Below, one piece after another: positions 49,717-60,357 of a stretch of 64,000 nt of DNA. This DNA comes from Hormiphora californensis. Taxonomy: Eukaryota; Ctenophora; Tentaculata; Cydippida; Pleurobrachiidae. The position numbers were made by a program, and so were the translations under genes. The stretch lies in assembly GCA_020137815.1 (NCBI GenBank), contig CM035356.1, positions 3,436,563 through 3,500,562 of the forward strand. Direction: 5' to 3'. Numbering within the stretch: position 1 is the first letter of the stretch; each line of letters begins with the position of its first letter. The notes beneath the pieces were generated by a model. That model had not been told where the DNA came from. It did no database searches and worked only from the letters and a program-made list of their open reading frames with translations.

Positions 49717-50774
49717 CTTATTGAAATAATACATTAACTTTAAGGGTTTTTTGCTGCTCAAGAGGCAATTAAATTTGCCATTCTGCCAATAGCCTTTTGG
49801 ATGGAATCTCTTGACAGTATTAAATGTTTCTTACTTCCTTGGGCCTTGATGAAATAAAGGACAGTAGACACTTGTTGAGTCAACACAAAGGGAACTTGTC
49901 TTGTATGGTATCTGATTGATCGTTTCGGCAATGCATCACCGGTACTATCTACCAGCTAAATCACGGGGCTGCAGGTATAACACATCGAGTCTATCTGTAA
50001 TACCTTTGTGGCTTTGCATTTTCAATAAAGTTCTCATAATACGCTATAACAATTCTAATAAAGTAGTGTAATAAAGCTCCCCCCATAAAATGAATATTAC
50101 TAAATCCAAATTTCTCCATTGCATGAGTATCTTATAGCCTAATATAACGATTATAACACGCCCTAATATGTTAATACTTGTTTATTAGAATATTTGGAAG
50201 TCTTTCGAGCGTCCTTACTACTATAATAACAGACCTGTATATTATGTGCGTAATGCGCTATGGGTTTGTTAACTTGCCAGATGATGGACTCTGTATATAA
50301 TGCACACCTGTTCCTCTGACGTCAATATAGTCTATACCGATAATTTCTGTCTAACAACGTGCAATGAGAGCTTTCCCAGTATTGTTATCATTCAGGATCT
50401 GAATAATCGCAGATTGTATTTTCTTTCCGCATTGAATTTGAATGACAATGAATCTCCAAAAAAACCTTTTTCAATTTTCATGGGAGCCATGAAAACATGT
50501 TTATATTTTTCCTTCAAGTAAAAAAGATGGAGAATAGAGACTGGTGCAACGGTTTTTAATCTATAGAACAATTATTAAGAGAGACTATGTATATTGATCA
50601 AGTTGTAGCTTGCAGCCATGATGCGAAGCCAGATCTTGTATCAGTGCTAGGCGACGCGAGGTCCTGCTTGTCTGTTAGTCAAATTATGCCAGGCTGACCT
50701 TTCATCAACAGTTATCATTCCAAACTCTTACCTTTTTATCTTACCTTTCTTTTCTCTCTCTGTGTCTCTCTGTG

Positions 50775-50830
<56 letters not shown>

Positions 50831-51862
50831 CCTCTCTCTGTGCCCCCCCCCTCTCTCTCCTCGCTCTCTATCTGTCGCATCTCTCTATCTGTCTCCTCTC
50901 TCCTCTCTCGCTCTTCTCTCCTCCGTCTCTCCATCTCATCTCCTCTCTCTCTCATACTCTATCTCTCATCTCTCTCTCTCTCCTCTCTCTCGTCTCTCTC
51001 TCTCTCATCTCTCTCTCTCTGTCTCTCTCTCTCTTCTAACTGAATCTGTATCAGTGAGCGATCTTCCTTGTTACTCAACAAGATCTTCCACGGCCTGGTA
51101 ACAACTGCAGATGAACTTTCGAGGAAATTTGTGTCAAACAACTCTGTCATCAAGCTTTGATCAGATCTGCCGAGATCTATATCACTGTCTCTACCTTTCG
51201 TCAAAATAGTTTTTCAAATTCACTATGATGGCTTGCTTACGCCATAAAGATCGATTACAGTTCAACTTTTCCACTAGCTTTTTAACTCCCTATTTTTCCG
51301 ACCTGCATATAATCGATGTATGCATCTGACACCATTGAGCTGTCAAGACTCAACATAGACACGCCCGTTCACGCCTGCAATAATTTCCCAAGAAAATCGA
51401 GCTAAGATCGTTATTGCATACAGAGTCATACATATTTTATCGAGCTAAGAGACAGACAGAGTCTGAGAAAGTACTACATAGGAAGATTCAAGAGACACAC
51501 AAACAGAGAGCACATCAAATATTTCTCTGTCTCTAATGGAGAAGATTTTTTTGCTAAATATGTGCCTCGCCGCCTCAATCCTCACATATCCTTGAAGGCG
51601 TTTGACTTTGCCGTTTGCTAATTTATCTAGTTCTCCTTTTATCTGTGATCATTTCTAGGTCACAACTGTATCTACCGGACGCCGGTTAAGTTCAACAGCT
51701 TGACCTAGTAAGTTTATCTGTTTCGGAAAATTGTTTCGGAAAATTGAACAGACTAATATTGCTAACTAGTTTCAAGCGCTGAGAGCCAATCGAAGGAGAG
51801 AATTCTGGCTCCCCGGTTTTTTCTTCCTCACCAAAGTTGCCCTTCCAGTAACTCCAAAGTTA
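49717..51862. other. Intergenic region before the PDZ-LRR gene
   Basis: No recognised gene. A CT-rich microsatellite occupies about 50755-51030. Next to it a minus-strand reading (about 51040-51204: RSDQSLMTELFDTNFLESS..) is compositionally normal and could be an isolated exon, but no splice partner or family was found. Confidence 0.4.
50755..51030. repeat. CT-rich microsatellite
   Basis: (CT)n with CTCTCTGT and CTCTCTCC variants. Confidence 0.92.
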
Positions 51863-54800
51863 TCAAAATGCAGACCTCGGCCTCACGCCATTATTACTAA
51901 AGTCCACCAATCCAAGATGAAAGCACTCCCTGATACTCTCCTCCTCCCAATTCAACTGGTTGTGTGAGAATGTTAGTGATCGGAGAGAGGGTAGTTGCTG
52001 TGTAACGTATTCCGGCATTTCGGATAGGTAATTGTGGTCGAGGTGAAGTGCCTCCAGGTTTCTCATTACCACCACCTGTTCCGGAATGTCCGAGATAAGG
52101 TTGTAGACCAAAGAGATACTTTTCAGCTTAGGAAGCTCCGTTAGAATCAGCGGGAATTTGTCTAGGTTGTTGTTCCCTAACCGTATCTCCTCTAACCGGG
52201 ATAACTTTGCGAGTGTCAGCTCATTTAAACTGGTTATCCGGTTGTGATCGAGGTTGAGGTGCCTCAAGTTAGCGAAACCTCTCCAGCCCCTTAATTCCAT
52301 CCACACCCTCCAGCTCACACTTGGTAACCGCCAGATACTGCAACACAAGTTTACAGGTTATCATCCGGAGATCCACGATACCATTCCTCAACACTACCCC
52401 ACTTATGTGAAGGTTTGTTAGGTTTCTTAGCGCCCAGATGTGCTCCAAATCCCGTGGAGACATGTCTAGGAGCAGGAGGTACTTGGTTTGCTGTTCTATG
52501 TCCGAGATGACTGAGAGGCTGATAGTGTGGTCGGTACATGACTCCAGTTCGTTGATAATTTCCTCATAGGTCCACTGGGAGATGTCTTGTCTATTGATTC
52601 CAATTATCGTGTCACCGCACTGAAAATATTGGAACAGTGGTTGCCATGGTTACAGACATACAATGGTCATAGAAATTGTTCATAGCAATCAGGGACATGA
52701 TCTTTTACAATTTAACCGTAATAGAATCCTCACACAGGACGTCTCTAACCTTTTTGTACCATATAAGTACCACTGGGTCATATATGACCCAATTTTTGAA
52801 ATCGCTATAGCTCAGTCAATTTTTAATATTTTTTGATGCGGCTTTTTTCTTGCAGTTCTAGTTGGTCTTCTTCTAAAGTGTTTAAAATTATAGAAAATTC
52901 GTAGGAGGCGTTTAGAAATGGCATCAAAAGTTAAAAAATGACCAAAATGAACATCATTTGGACCCAATTATCTAAGCCTTAACATCAATGATTGCGCATT
53001 AAACTTGGATTTTTAGGTAGAGAAATGTCTAAACTATGATTTAGGCTTTAGTTTGGGCTCAAAAGTTAATCCTGAAGCTGAGAAATCAGTCTTTAGTGCA
53101 ATGGGTCATATATGGCCTGTGGTCCTCAAAGGGTTAACCGAATTAGAATTAGAATTATATGTATGGATGTTTTCTTCTAGTTTTAATTTTGTGGTTGTAG
53201 GCAACGCATGGATGATGCCTCAAATCAAGAATTGATTTGAGAAAATTGACTTTTTAAAAACCAGCAAATGAAATAATGACAGCTTGAAAAATCATGTCCC
53301 ACGTGGCACGTACACTTCATCGATGGTGGCCATCAAATCTAAGTCTGGCATATTTTAAAGAGTTCAAGGAGCTGCCTAAAGATACTAGGCAAATTATAGG
53401 CAATGAATCACTTCAGGCTCGCTTACATGCCTGTCCTTCCATCTGAAAGCTGTCTCGCCAATTTATTGGAAGTATGACAGAGAGGTTGATTCAAGTATTT
53501 AACTACTGGTTCATAAAGGTAGCTTTATATTTGCCCTAATGGAGTTGGCGTATTATATGACAACTTTTTGACATGCCTCCCTCTTGATTCAAGAGGGGGG
53601 AATGTCAAAAATTTGTCATATAATTCAAGTTGAATGATGGATTCTTCATTCATTCTTCTTACGCACAAGTTACAGGGGACGCTCCCTGATGTCAGGGGGA
53701 CGCTCCCTGATATCAGGGCACGGCGCGTTCCTGCATGCCCGGCCATCATGTGCAGATGGTTTTGTGGGAACCATGTGACATTGCTGCGCGTCACGTAAAT
53801 TGAATGGAAAGTAGTACTCACGCGCACCGTCAGCACTCACTTGCTTGCCGACCTTGGGAACTGCCGAGCTTGGGAACTGATGCCTGGGAATCTCAAACTG
53901 GTGGCCTAACTCGGCATACCATTTATATTACTGCAATCTAATTACTGCAATCTTTCTCAATCTGCACTGAGAAACTCTTGCTCATAGTTATTTCCTAGTT
54001 TAGCTGCACTATTCCTTAATCCTTATGCTCCATGGTCGGTTGGTAATATTACTGTCTCTATTAACCAATGTCATGAATATACACCACGTGATTTATCCCA
54101 AACCGATCTTATTGCTGCTGGTAATTCCTGATATTATTTGAACCAAAGCATAATATGTGAAAGAAGCCTGAAATATCTTAGCCCACTTCTATAACACCTG
54201 TGGTAATCTTTGCTAAGTAAGGGGATGGTAATCTTGGTAGGCTAAAAGAAGGAACTTTAGTGCAGCTGCTAGCCGTAACTGTCTATTTTTGGCAAAACCC
54301 TTAAAAGGAGTAAAATCTCAGGGAGGAAGAACGAGACCCCCGAAACCGAGACGGGAAGAAAAAGTTACGGGGGCCCTTTGGGGGGGCCCCAATGGGGACG
54401 GCGCTTCCTGAACCCCGGGAAATTTTGGGAGGGTTTTGGGGGAAAAAACCCGGGGGAAAAAAAATTTAAAAGGAAAATTTATTTCCCCCGGGTCCCCCGT
54501 TTTGCCACCTTAACCCGGGGGACCGGGGTAAAATTTTCAAATCATTTTAAAAACATTATTCTTCCAAAAAAGGGGAAACCTCTTATAAAAACCCCTTTTT
54601 CCGGGGCCCCCCCCCAAAATTTCGCTTTTAATTTTTTTTCCCCCATTTAAAAACCCACTTTTTTAAAAAAATTTTTTTTGGCCCAAAAATTTGCTTTAAA
54701 AAAATTTAAAAAAAGGGCCCCCATCTTAATTTTTAAAAAGGGGTTGGGGGAAGGGTTTGTGGGGAAAAGGGGCTTTATTGCAGTGGGGGTTTTTTTTCCA

Positions 54801-57800
54801 TTGGGATAAAATCACACAAAAAAAAAATTTTTTCCCCAAAAAAAGGGAAAAAAACCCCCGAAACGGGCCCAAGGGCAAACAAAAAAAGAAAACCTGGGGA
54901 AAAAAAAACCCCCCCAAGGAAAACCCCAAAGAAACAAAACCAGGGAAAAACCAAGAGACGAGAGGCCTTGAACCCGGAACCAAGAAGACCAGAGGTTTTT
55001 GAAAACCGGCAGAAAAAGCCCGAAAGTGAAAATGGGGGAAAACGGGCCCCAGAGAGAGCAACACTTTCCGACCAGAAAGGGGCTAAATTTAACCCCCAAC
55101 GGGGACCTCCCAAGGGGAACCCCTACCCGTCCCCCGGCGGGCCCTATGCCCCACCCAACCCTTTCAGCAAGGAAAGGAAGGGAAAGGAAGGAATGCAAAA
55201 GAGGGGGAAAAAGCAGAAAACCCCCCCAACCGCGCCCGGAGAAGGAGCCTAGAAAAACCCCAGGAAAGGAAGAACCGAACCAACCAAGGAAACCCGAAAA
55301 GCGAAACCGGAAGATATTCTGGAACTCAACCCCAAACCCCAGCCCAGGACGACGGAAAAGCCAAAGCCACAGAAACCACGGAACCGACCCCCCCAAAGGC
55401 AAAAGAAAAGAAACGGGAAAAACAACCGAAGCGTTTGGGGGACCCCGGGGAAGAGCCAGAGGGAAAAGAGGGGGGAAAAGGGAAGGGGGGAAGAGAAGCC
55501 CGGGAGAGGGGAAGAAAGGGGGGGGAGAGAAAAAAGGGAAAGGGGGGAAAAGGAGAGGGAGGAGAAAAAGAAGAGGAGAGAGAGGAAAGAGAAAAGAAAA
55601 AGAGAGGAGAACGGGGTGAAAGAAAAGGAGGGAGGAAGAGAGGGGAAGGGTGGTTAGAAGGAGAGAAAAAAGGGAAGAGTATATTCCATTCCTATTCTGA
55701 AAAACCAAAAATTAATATAGTTGTGATTTTTTCCCGATTCTTTAGAAGAACCCCGTGAAACAGAGGGGAATAATAAAAACTTTGTCCCTTAGATCCATAC
55801 TATATTAAAATAACAAAAACCCAAGACGTTTTTTTTTATGCCCCATCTCCCGGCCCCTTTTTGTCCTAAAACAAATCTCTCATATTTGACAGACCTGTAT
55901 TGTATAATAATATTATATCGACCTGGAGTTTCTATAGGGTCTCCAGTTTTGTAGCCTAAGCTTGAGGAATCGCTATTATATAGCTACATGTACACAAGAA
56001 TTGACCACTGTTGTACTTTCCATAGAAGTGATAATACGTACCTTACTTTTGAGTAACAGGTAACTCAACAATACCTTACGGTATGGACTATCGACCCTAC
56101 TTTATCTCTCTTCTGATTGTCTTGTGCTTTACACTAGGTACCTTTACACTATAGGTACCTTTACACTGTACCTTTACAGTTTACACTAGTTACCTTTATG
56201 CCAGCATTTTCCAGAGGTCCCTCGTCCACAAGGTCAGCTATGGTCACACTCCGAACTGAGCACCCACCTCCTCCATGCACAAACGTCTCTGATATAGGAG
56301 TGGCTTTTTAATTTGGGGAAAAATTGGATTGGAAACCTAAACTATAGTATAGGTTCTGTGACGTTCAAGATAGTGGTTTATTTTCAAAATTTAAATTAGG
56401 AAAATTAGTGATATCGGTTATGGACCATGGTTTCATCGCAACTTCACAGTTTTGATTTATGTTGCAATGTATTGCGGTTAACATAAAGAGAAATGTCACA
56501 AAAGAAAATTTCACATTCACGGCGGCTGTTTTTTGTTATATAATTTGACAGTTGCTTTTTAAGTAACGTGATCTTTTAGAAGATAAGATGGAAGCATTTT
56601 CGCTAAAAGAGAGAGAAAGATAAAAAGAGCGAGAGAGAGAGAGAAAAGAACGACGGTTTGATTGATTAGAAAGGTTCAGAAGCTGAAAGTTCAATATCAA
56701 ATCTGATCAATGTATGGATGGCAATTCTCATTGGTAAAATTAGAATCTAATCTTAGTTAGAGAAGTGTAAAAGGTGTTGTACTGATGGTGAATGATTTTC
56801 CGAGTGATTTGACCAGGACAAGAGTTACGATATTACGTCAGTTCTAATAGAACTTCTATCTCATAATTTTTTCCCTGCCCGGGTGAATGCCCGAAGGGCA
56901 TTCACCCGGGATGATCTTTTTAGCACGCACGTGCTAAAAAGATCATTCAGGGTTTAGAAATCAGCAGATCGTGGGGGTTAACTAAATGTCTGTCCGTCTG
57001 TCCACCGTTACACATAGTAACAAAGTCTGCTCCTTCATAAATCTTTCAACTCACACTTTGCTAATGCAACAAAGGAAATGATTAACACGGATTGTGGCGT
57101 GCAATTACTCACTCGTAACACTTCCTACTTTCACCTGAAATCACTTTGGATACCCTACAGCCGTAGTAGCAAGCCTTCACATAATGATTGCAAGTGACTG
57201 GAGTTAAGATGAGCGAGGGTAAAGTTGAAGCACTTTGTAACCAACCAGGGTCTTCTTATCAACTGCCTTGGTTATCATAGCAACTGGCTTGGTTACCATA
57301 GCAACTGCTTTGATTACCATAGCAACCACCCTAGATACCATAGCAACTAACATTCTCTTTGAGTGCAAAATTCATCGGGAAATCTAGTTTTGAAGCTAAG
57401 TCATCAATTTTACACCCATTTGTGGCAGGGAACACCGCATTATGAATACATAATACAATAATTCTTGTTACACCAAACATAATTCGTTTACGGGGCCCGG
57501 ATGAGACGCCCGTACCAGTCGCCCGTACATTTGCTTTGCGCATTACGTTTCACCACACTTTCACCACAACGAAACACATGCGCGTGACACGCATGTACCT
57601 TATATTTTGTGGTGAAAGTGCGATGAAACGTAATGCGCAAAGCAAATGTACGGGCGACTGGTACGGGCGATCTATACGGGCGATCTATTCGAGCCCCCGT
57701 AATCCCCCGTGTCAAGCACACCATTGTTCAAAAAATGATGGTTGAAAAACGTCACGGTTCTCTACCCCTCCCTACATTTTCAAACTTATGCAAATATTAT

Positions 57801-57844
57801 TATTGCAGCTTTCTCTCGGTATTCATATTCCTACATTATTATCA

Positions 57845-57930
<86 letters not shown>

Positions 57931-58814
57931 GATATAGGTTCCTCCCCAGTGGTCCTCGGCAGAGTTCTTTGAGACTGTGTACTGATTCACCTGCATACTG
58001 TACCGTGTCTGCGATTGCGGCATTTGATTTACGGCCTTTGTGCAGTGTTGATCCTGGTGAGATCGACCTGAAAATGATTTATGTGTTCTTTGGGTTATGT
58101 TAGGGATACCATACATATATTTGATATATCCCTATATCAAGCTGGCTGTGATGAGTTTGAGTTGCCCACACTGTGTTTCTTTGGAACTTTCTTTCGAAAT
58201 CCAATCATTGCATTGTCAGGCCAATGCTCTGACCACAGTTCTCGTGCGCTCCGCAAATAGGGTCAGCTCAGGCCAATGCTCTGACAGAATCATCAGGTCT
58301 GCAGCTGTAGGATATAACGCATTGTTCAGTAGTTGAAAGCTAGGTGTATAACATGCTATATAATGAATCTACTCTGGTTTGTGAAGTGTGAAGCGTTGTG
58401 AAATGCCACTTCCACACATCTCTCCATTGCAGTACAGCGTTACAAATTGAGTGCCATTTCATCGCTTCTCCTACAGCTGGGTGTGGTGACGAAAAGTGTG
58501 TATTATTGTTCCCCCGACTCTTGTTATACTATATCTAGGATCTCTGGAAGTGTAACTCGCTTATAATACGAGGTTGTTAGCACATTACCAAGGGATGAAA
58601 GTTGTTTCTGGTTGGCGGAGGTAGATTCTCCTGAAGAAGATTCTCCATTTCCAGGGTAGTCAAGAAGTTTCCATGAATCATCGGTTGTTATCTTGATACG
58701 GGGTGTTGATCCATTACCGGCCGATGATGACGATGTAGGTGGTCCTATCGATGATTCGGAGGCTGCTCGTCGTGCTGTTCGTCGTTTGCGGAGGTAACTC
58801 TTTAATCGCCCCAT
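51863..58814 (-). CDS. PDZ + leucine-rich-repeat protein, one frameshift
   Basis: Three exons are placed on the minus strand: 58814-58589, 56303-56194 and 52619-51863. Exon 1 starts MGRLKSYLRKRRTARR and is basic then Ser-rich. Exon 2 and the start of exon 3 form a PDZ domain: FVHGGGGCSVRSVTIADLVD, LENAGIK then CGDTIIGINRQDISQWTYEE and HTISLSV. The rest of exon 3 is a run of about seven LRRs, for example LRHLNLDHNRITSLNELTLA, LEEIRLGNNNLDKFP, LKSISLVYNLISDIP and LEALHLDHNYLSEMP, ending RPRSAF and TGA. The LRR reading needs a 1-nt correction at about 52271-52276 (GLERF to ANLRHL, where TTTCGCT reads as TTT GCT). Both sides of the shift are well conserved, so it is either a sequencing error or a recent lesion. 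Junction phases agree with donor G|GTAATG after exon 1. Known LAP proteins (Scribble, Erbin) have LRRs before PDZ; here the order is reversed. Likely a small scaffold protein of about 364 residues; function unknown. Confidence 0.68.
52746..53137. mobile_element. Degenerate TTAA-ended MITE (piggyBac-like)
   Basis: The right end CCTCAAAGGGTTAACC and left end CTAACCTTTTTGTACC are inverted relatives. Inside them GGGTCATATATGACC is repeated near both ends. The piggyBac-type CCCTTTG next to TTAA supports the class. It lies in the large intron of the PDZ-LRR gene. Confidence 0.5.
54300..55700. other. Stretch of abnormal, homopolymer-rich sequence
   Basis: The text changes abruptly to runs of G, C, A and T of 4-10 bases (for example around 54360-54720), then to an almost pure purine strand until about 55700, unlike anything else in the window. 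It reads like poor consensus or chimeric low-quality sequence rather than a biological repeat. Long ORFs in it (206 and 298 codons) have unnatural compositions. It lies inside an intron, so no gene call depends on it. Confidence 0.6.
56878..56946. repeat. Two abutting perfect hairpins
   Basis: Hairpin 1: CCCGGGTGAATGCCC, loop GAA, and its exact complement (56878-56910). Hairpin 2 follows at once: ATGATCTTTTTAGCAC, loop GCAC, and its exact complement (56911-56946). The first is GC-rich, the second AT-rich. Role unknown. Confidence 0.9.
57488..57710. mobile_element. CCCGTACATTTGC foldback MITE, copy 2
   Basis: Nearly identical in its arms and core to 48219-48453 and in the same orientation. 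Ends TTACGGGGCCCGG and CCCCCGTAATCCCCCGTG. It lies in intron 1 of the PDZ-LRR gene. Confidence 0.72.
57846..57927. repeat. CT microsatellite
   Basis: (CT)n with one CTCA interruption. Confidence 0.95.
58214..58287. repeat. MITE, TGTCAGGCCAATGCTCTGAC family
   Basis: A 74-bp copy starts TGTCAGGCCAATGCTCTGAC, has CACAGTTCTCGTGCGCTCCG, and ends CAATGCTCTGACAG. Confidence 0.65.
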
Positions 58815-60357
58815 GATCTTGTCGCGATAGTTGTCTTTATAAAGGAGCACTAAAATATAAACAAGAAATAACAAACAAGAAGGTGGTTGTGGAGGACACC
58901 CTTATCAATGGGAAGTTGAGCGCTTGCAGGCCTGTAATACAATACATGAGGGAGAGAGACTGTTAGAAGTGTGTGATGTTTATTGCGTTATTCATACCAA
59001 CATTTATTGAATATCAGATATGATAGTTATGATAATATGATATGGCGCAGTTGAAAGCAAGATATCGATCCATATTGAACCATCATGACCTCAGATCATA
59101 TCTTCTTTTCTAATACGTCATTGTATGGCATGTCTCCACAGAAGACTCGAAATTTGGCATGTTTGATGTTCACAAGATTGATCTACGTTATTGTTTTCGA
59201 TTAATCGCGGGCCTTGACACCGATGACGATACTGAACAGTGAATTGTGTAGTCCTCGTATTTAAGGGTTCTGCTGATTTCTTGATGGTAGTTGCACTGGT
59301 GGCAAGTGTCTAACAATGTCGTATAGGCTTTTCTGCTCCCTACCAGGAAACTATTGCAGTATTGCACCGGCCAATACCGCACACTTGTCACTCAATCAGC
59401 TACATTACTGCTGTGCTGCATAATTTGCCTGTAATTCCATAGTATATTAGCTCTTTACTCGCAATTGTTGCCTAAAAATGCGTTGTGCAGTTCACTTGAA
59501 TGCCATGGAGCAGGATATATCTCAACAATTGCGAGTAAAGAGCTAATATTATAGTCGGTGCCATATTGTCGACACTCAAGACATGTACGATTGCACATCT
59601 GTCGTGTAGACGAGACTTAAAGCTGAGGAGAGTGGACCCTCAAAAATTAATTACTTGGCATGTTGTATTAGGAGCTGCTGCCCTTCTGTATGCAGATCAC
59701 CTCTCATTCAGATATTTCCATGAGCACCTTTCAAGAGGAGCTAATTAATAAAGCCAGCTTGTTTATGCCAGATTATGTGCATGCATAACGTCATTCAAGT
59801 CTCAATATGTAATATGAATGGGGTCCGTGCCAATCAGACATTGTATATACCACACCTATAGAGGCTTGCAAAATTCCGTCCCGTACATTTGTCCCGTTCA
59901 ATATTGCTGAGAAAAAAATTCCAATGTTAATCTGATTTTAATATTTTGTATGTCTGTTATGGTTATGTGCCAAGTGCGGTGGTATCTAGGTAACAGGACA
60001 ACAGGTGAGACTTTTGAGAGTTAAAGTTGGTCATTATTAAAAACTTTACAGCACTTTATTACGTGAAGAGCGCTTTTCTCAGTACCTATCCCTTGTTAAG
60101 TGTTATAGGGAATTGTGTGCTGTAGCATACAAATAATTTCCCATCGATTGTTAGATCTTTTAAAGCTTAGTTTGCCTCCTATGCTAATGATCCAATCTTC
60201 TACTTTAGAAATTATGCGTGCATGCAATAACTTACCGAAGTTGTCTTCGTTAGTACCTTCCCTGCTGTTACCTACTAGCGTTATCTAATAACCATCGTTG
60301 ATTGATTTACCAATTAATAAGCATTTCAAACTCCTAGTATAAACAGTTTGCAGTATC
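58815..60357. other. Divergent intergenic region PDZ-LRR / GPCR
   Basis: It holds the upstream regions of two divergently transcribed genes and a short MITE at 59444-59549. No other gene was recognised. Confidence 0.5.
59444..59549. mobile_element. 106-bp MITE with 27-bp perfect TIRs
   Basis: ATATTAGCTCTTTACTCGCA.. (59444-59470) is exactly inverted at 59523-59549. TAT/ATA-rich flanks leave the target duplication ambiguous. Confidence 0.75.

Noticed and set aside
49504-49761. Minus-strand 85-codon ORF
   Set aside because: Inside the TTAA palindrome; it mirrors the other arm and has no coding signature.
50959-51204. Minus-strand ORF starting MTKGRDSDIDLGRSDQ
   Set aside because: Half of it is microsatellite. 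The first about 58 codons look normal, but no family, splice partner or donor is evident.
54726-55758. Long ORFs of 206 and 298 codons
   Set aside because: They lie in sequence of abnormal composition that is probably erroneous, and no family resemblance was seen.
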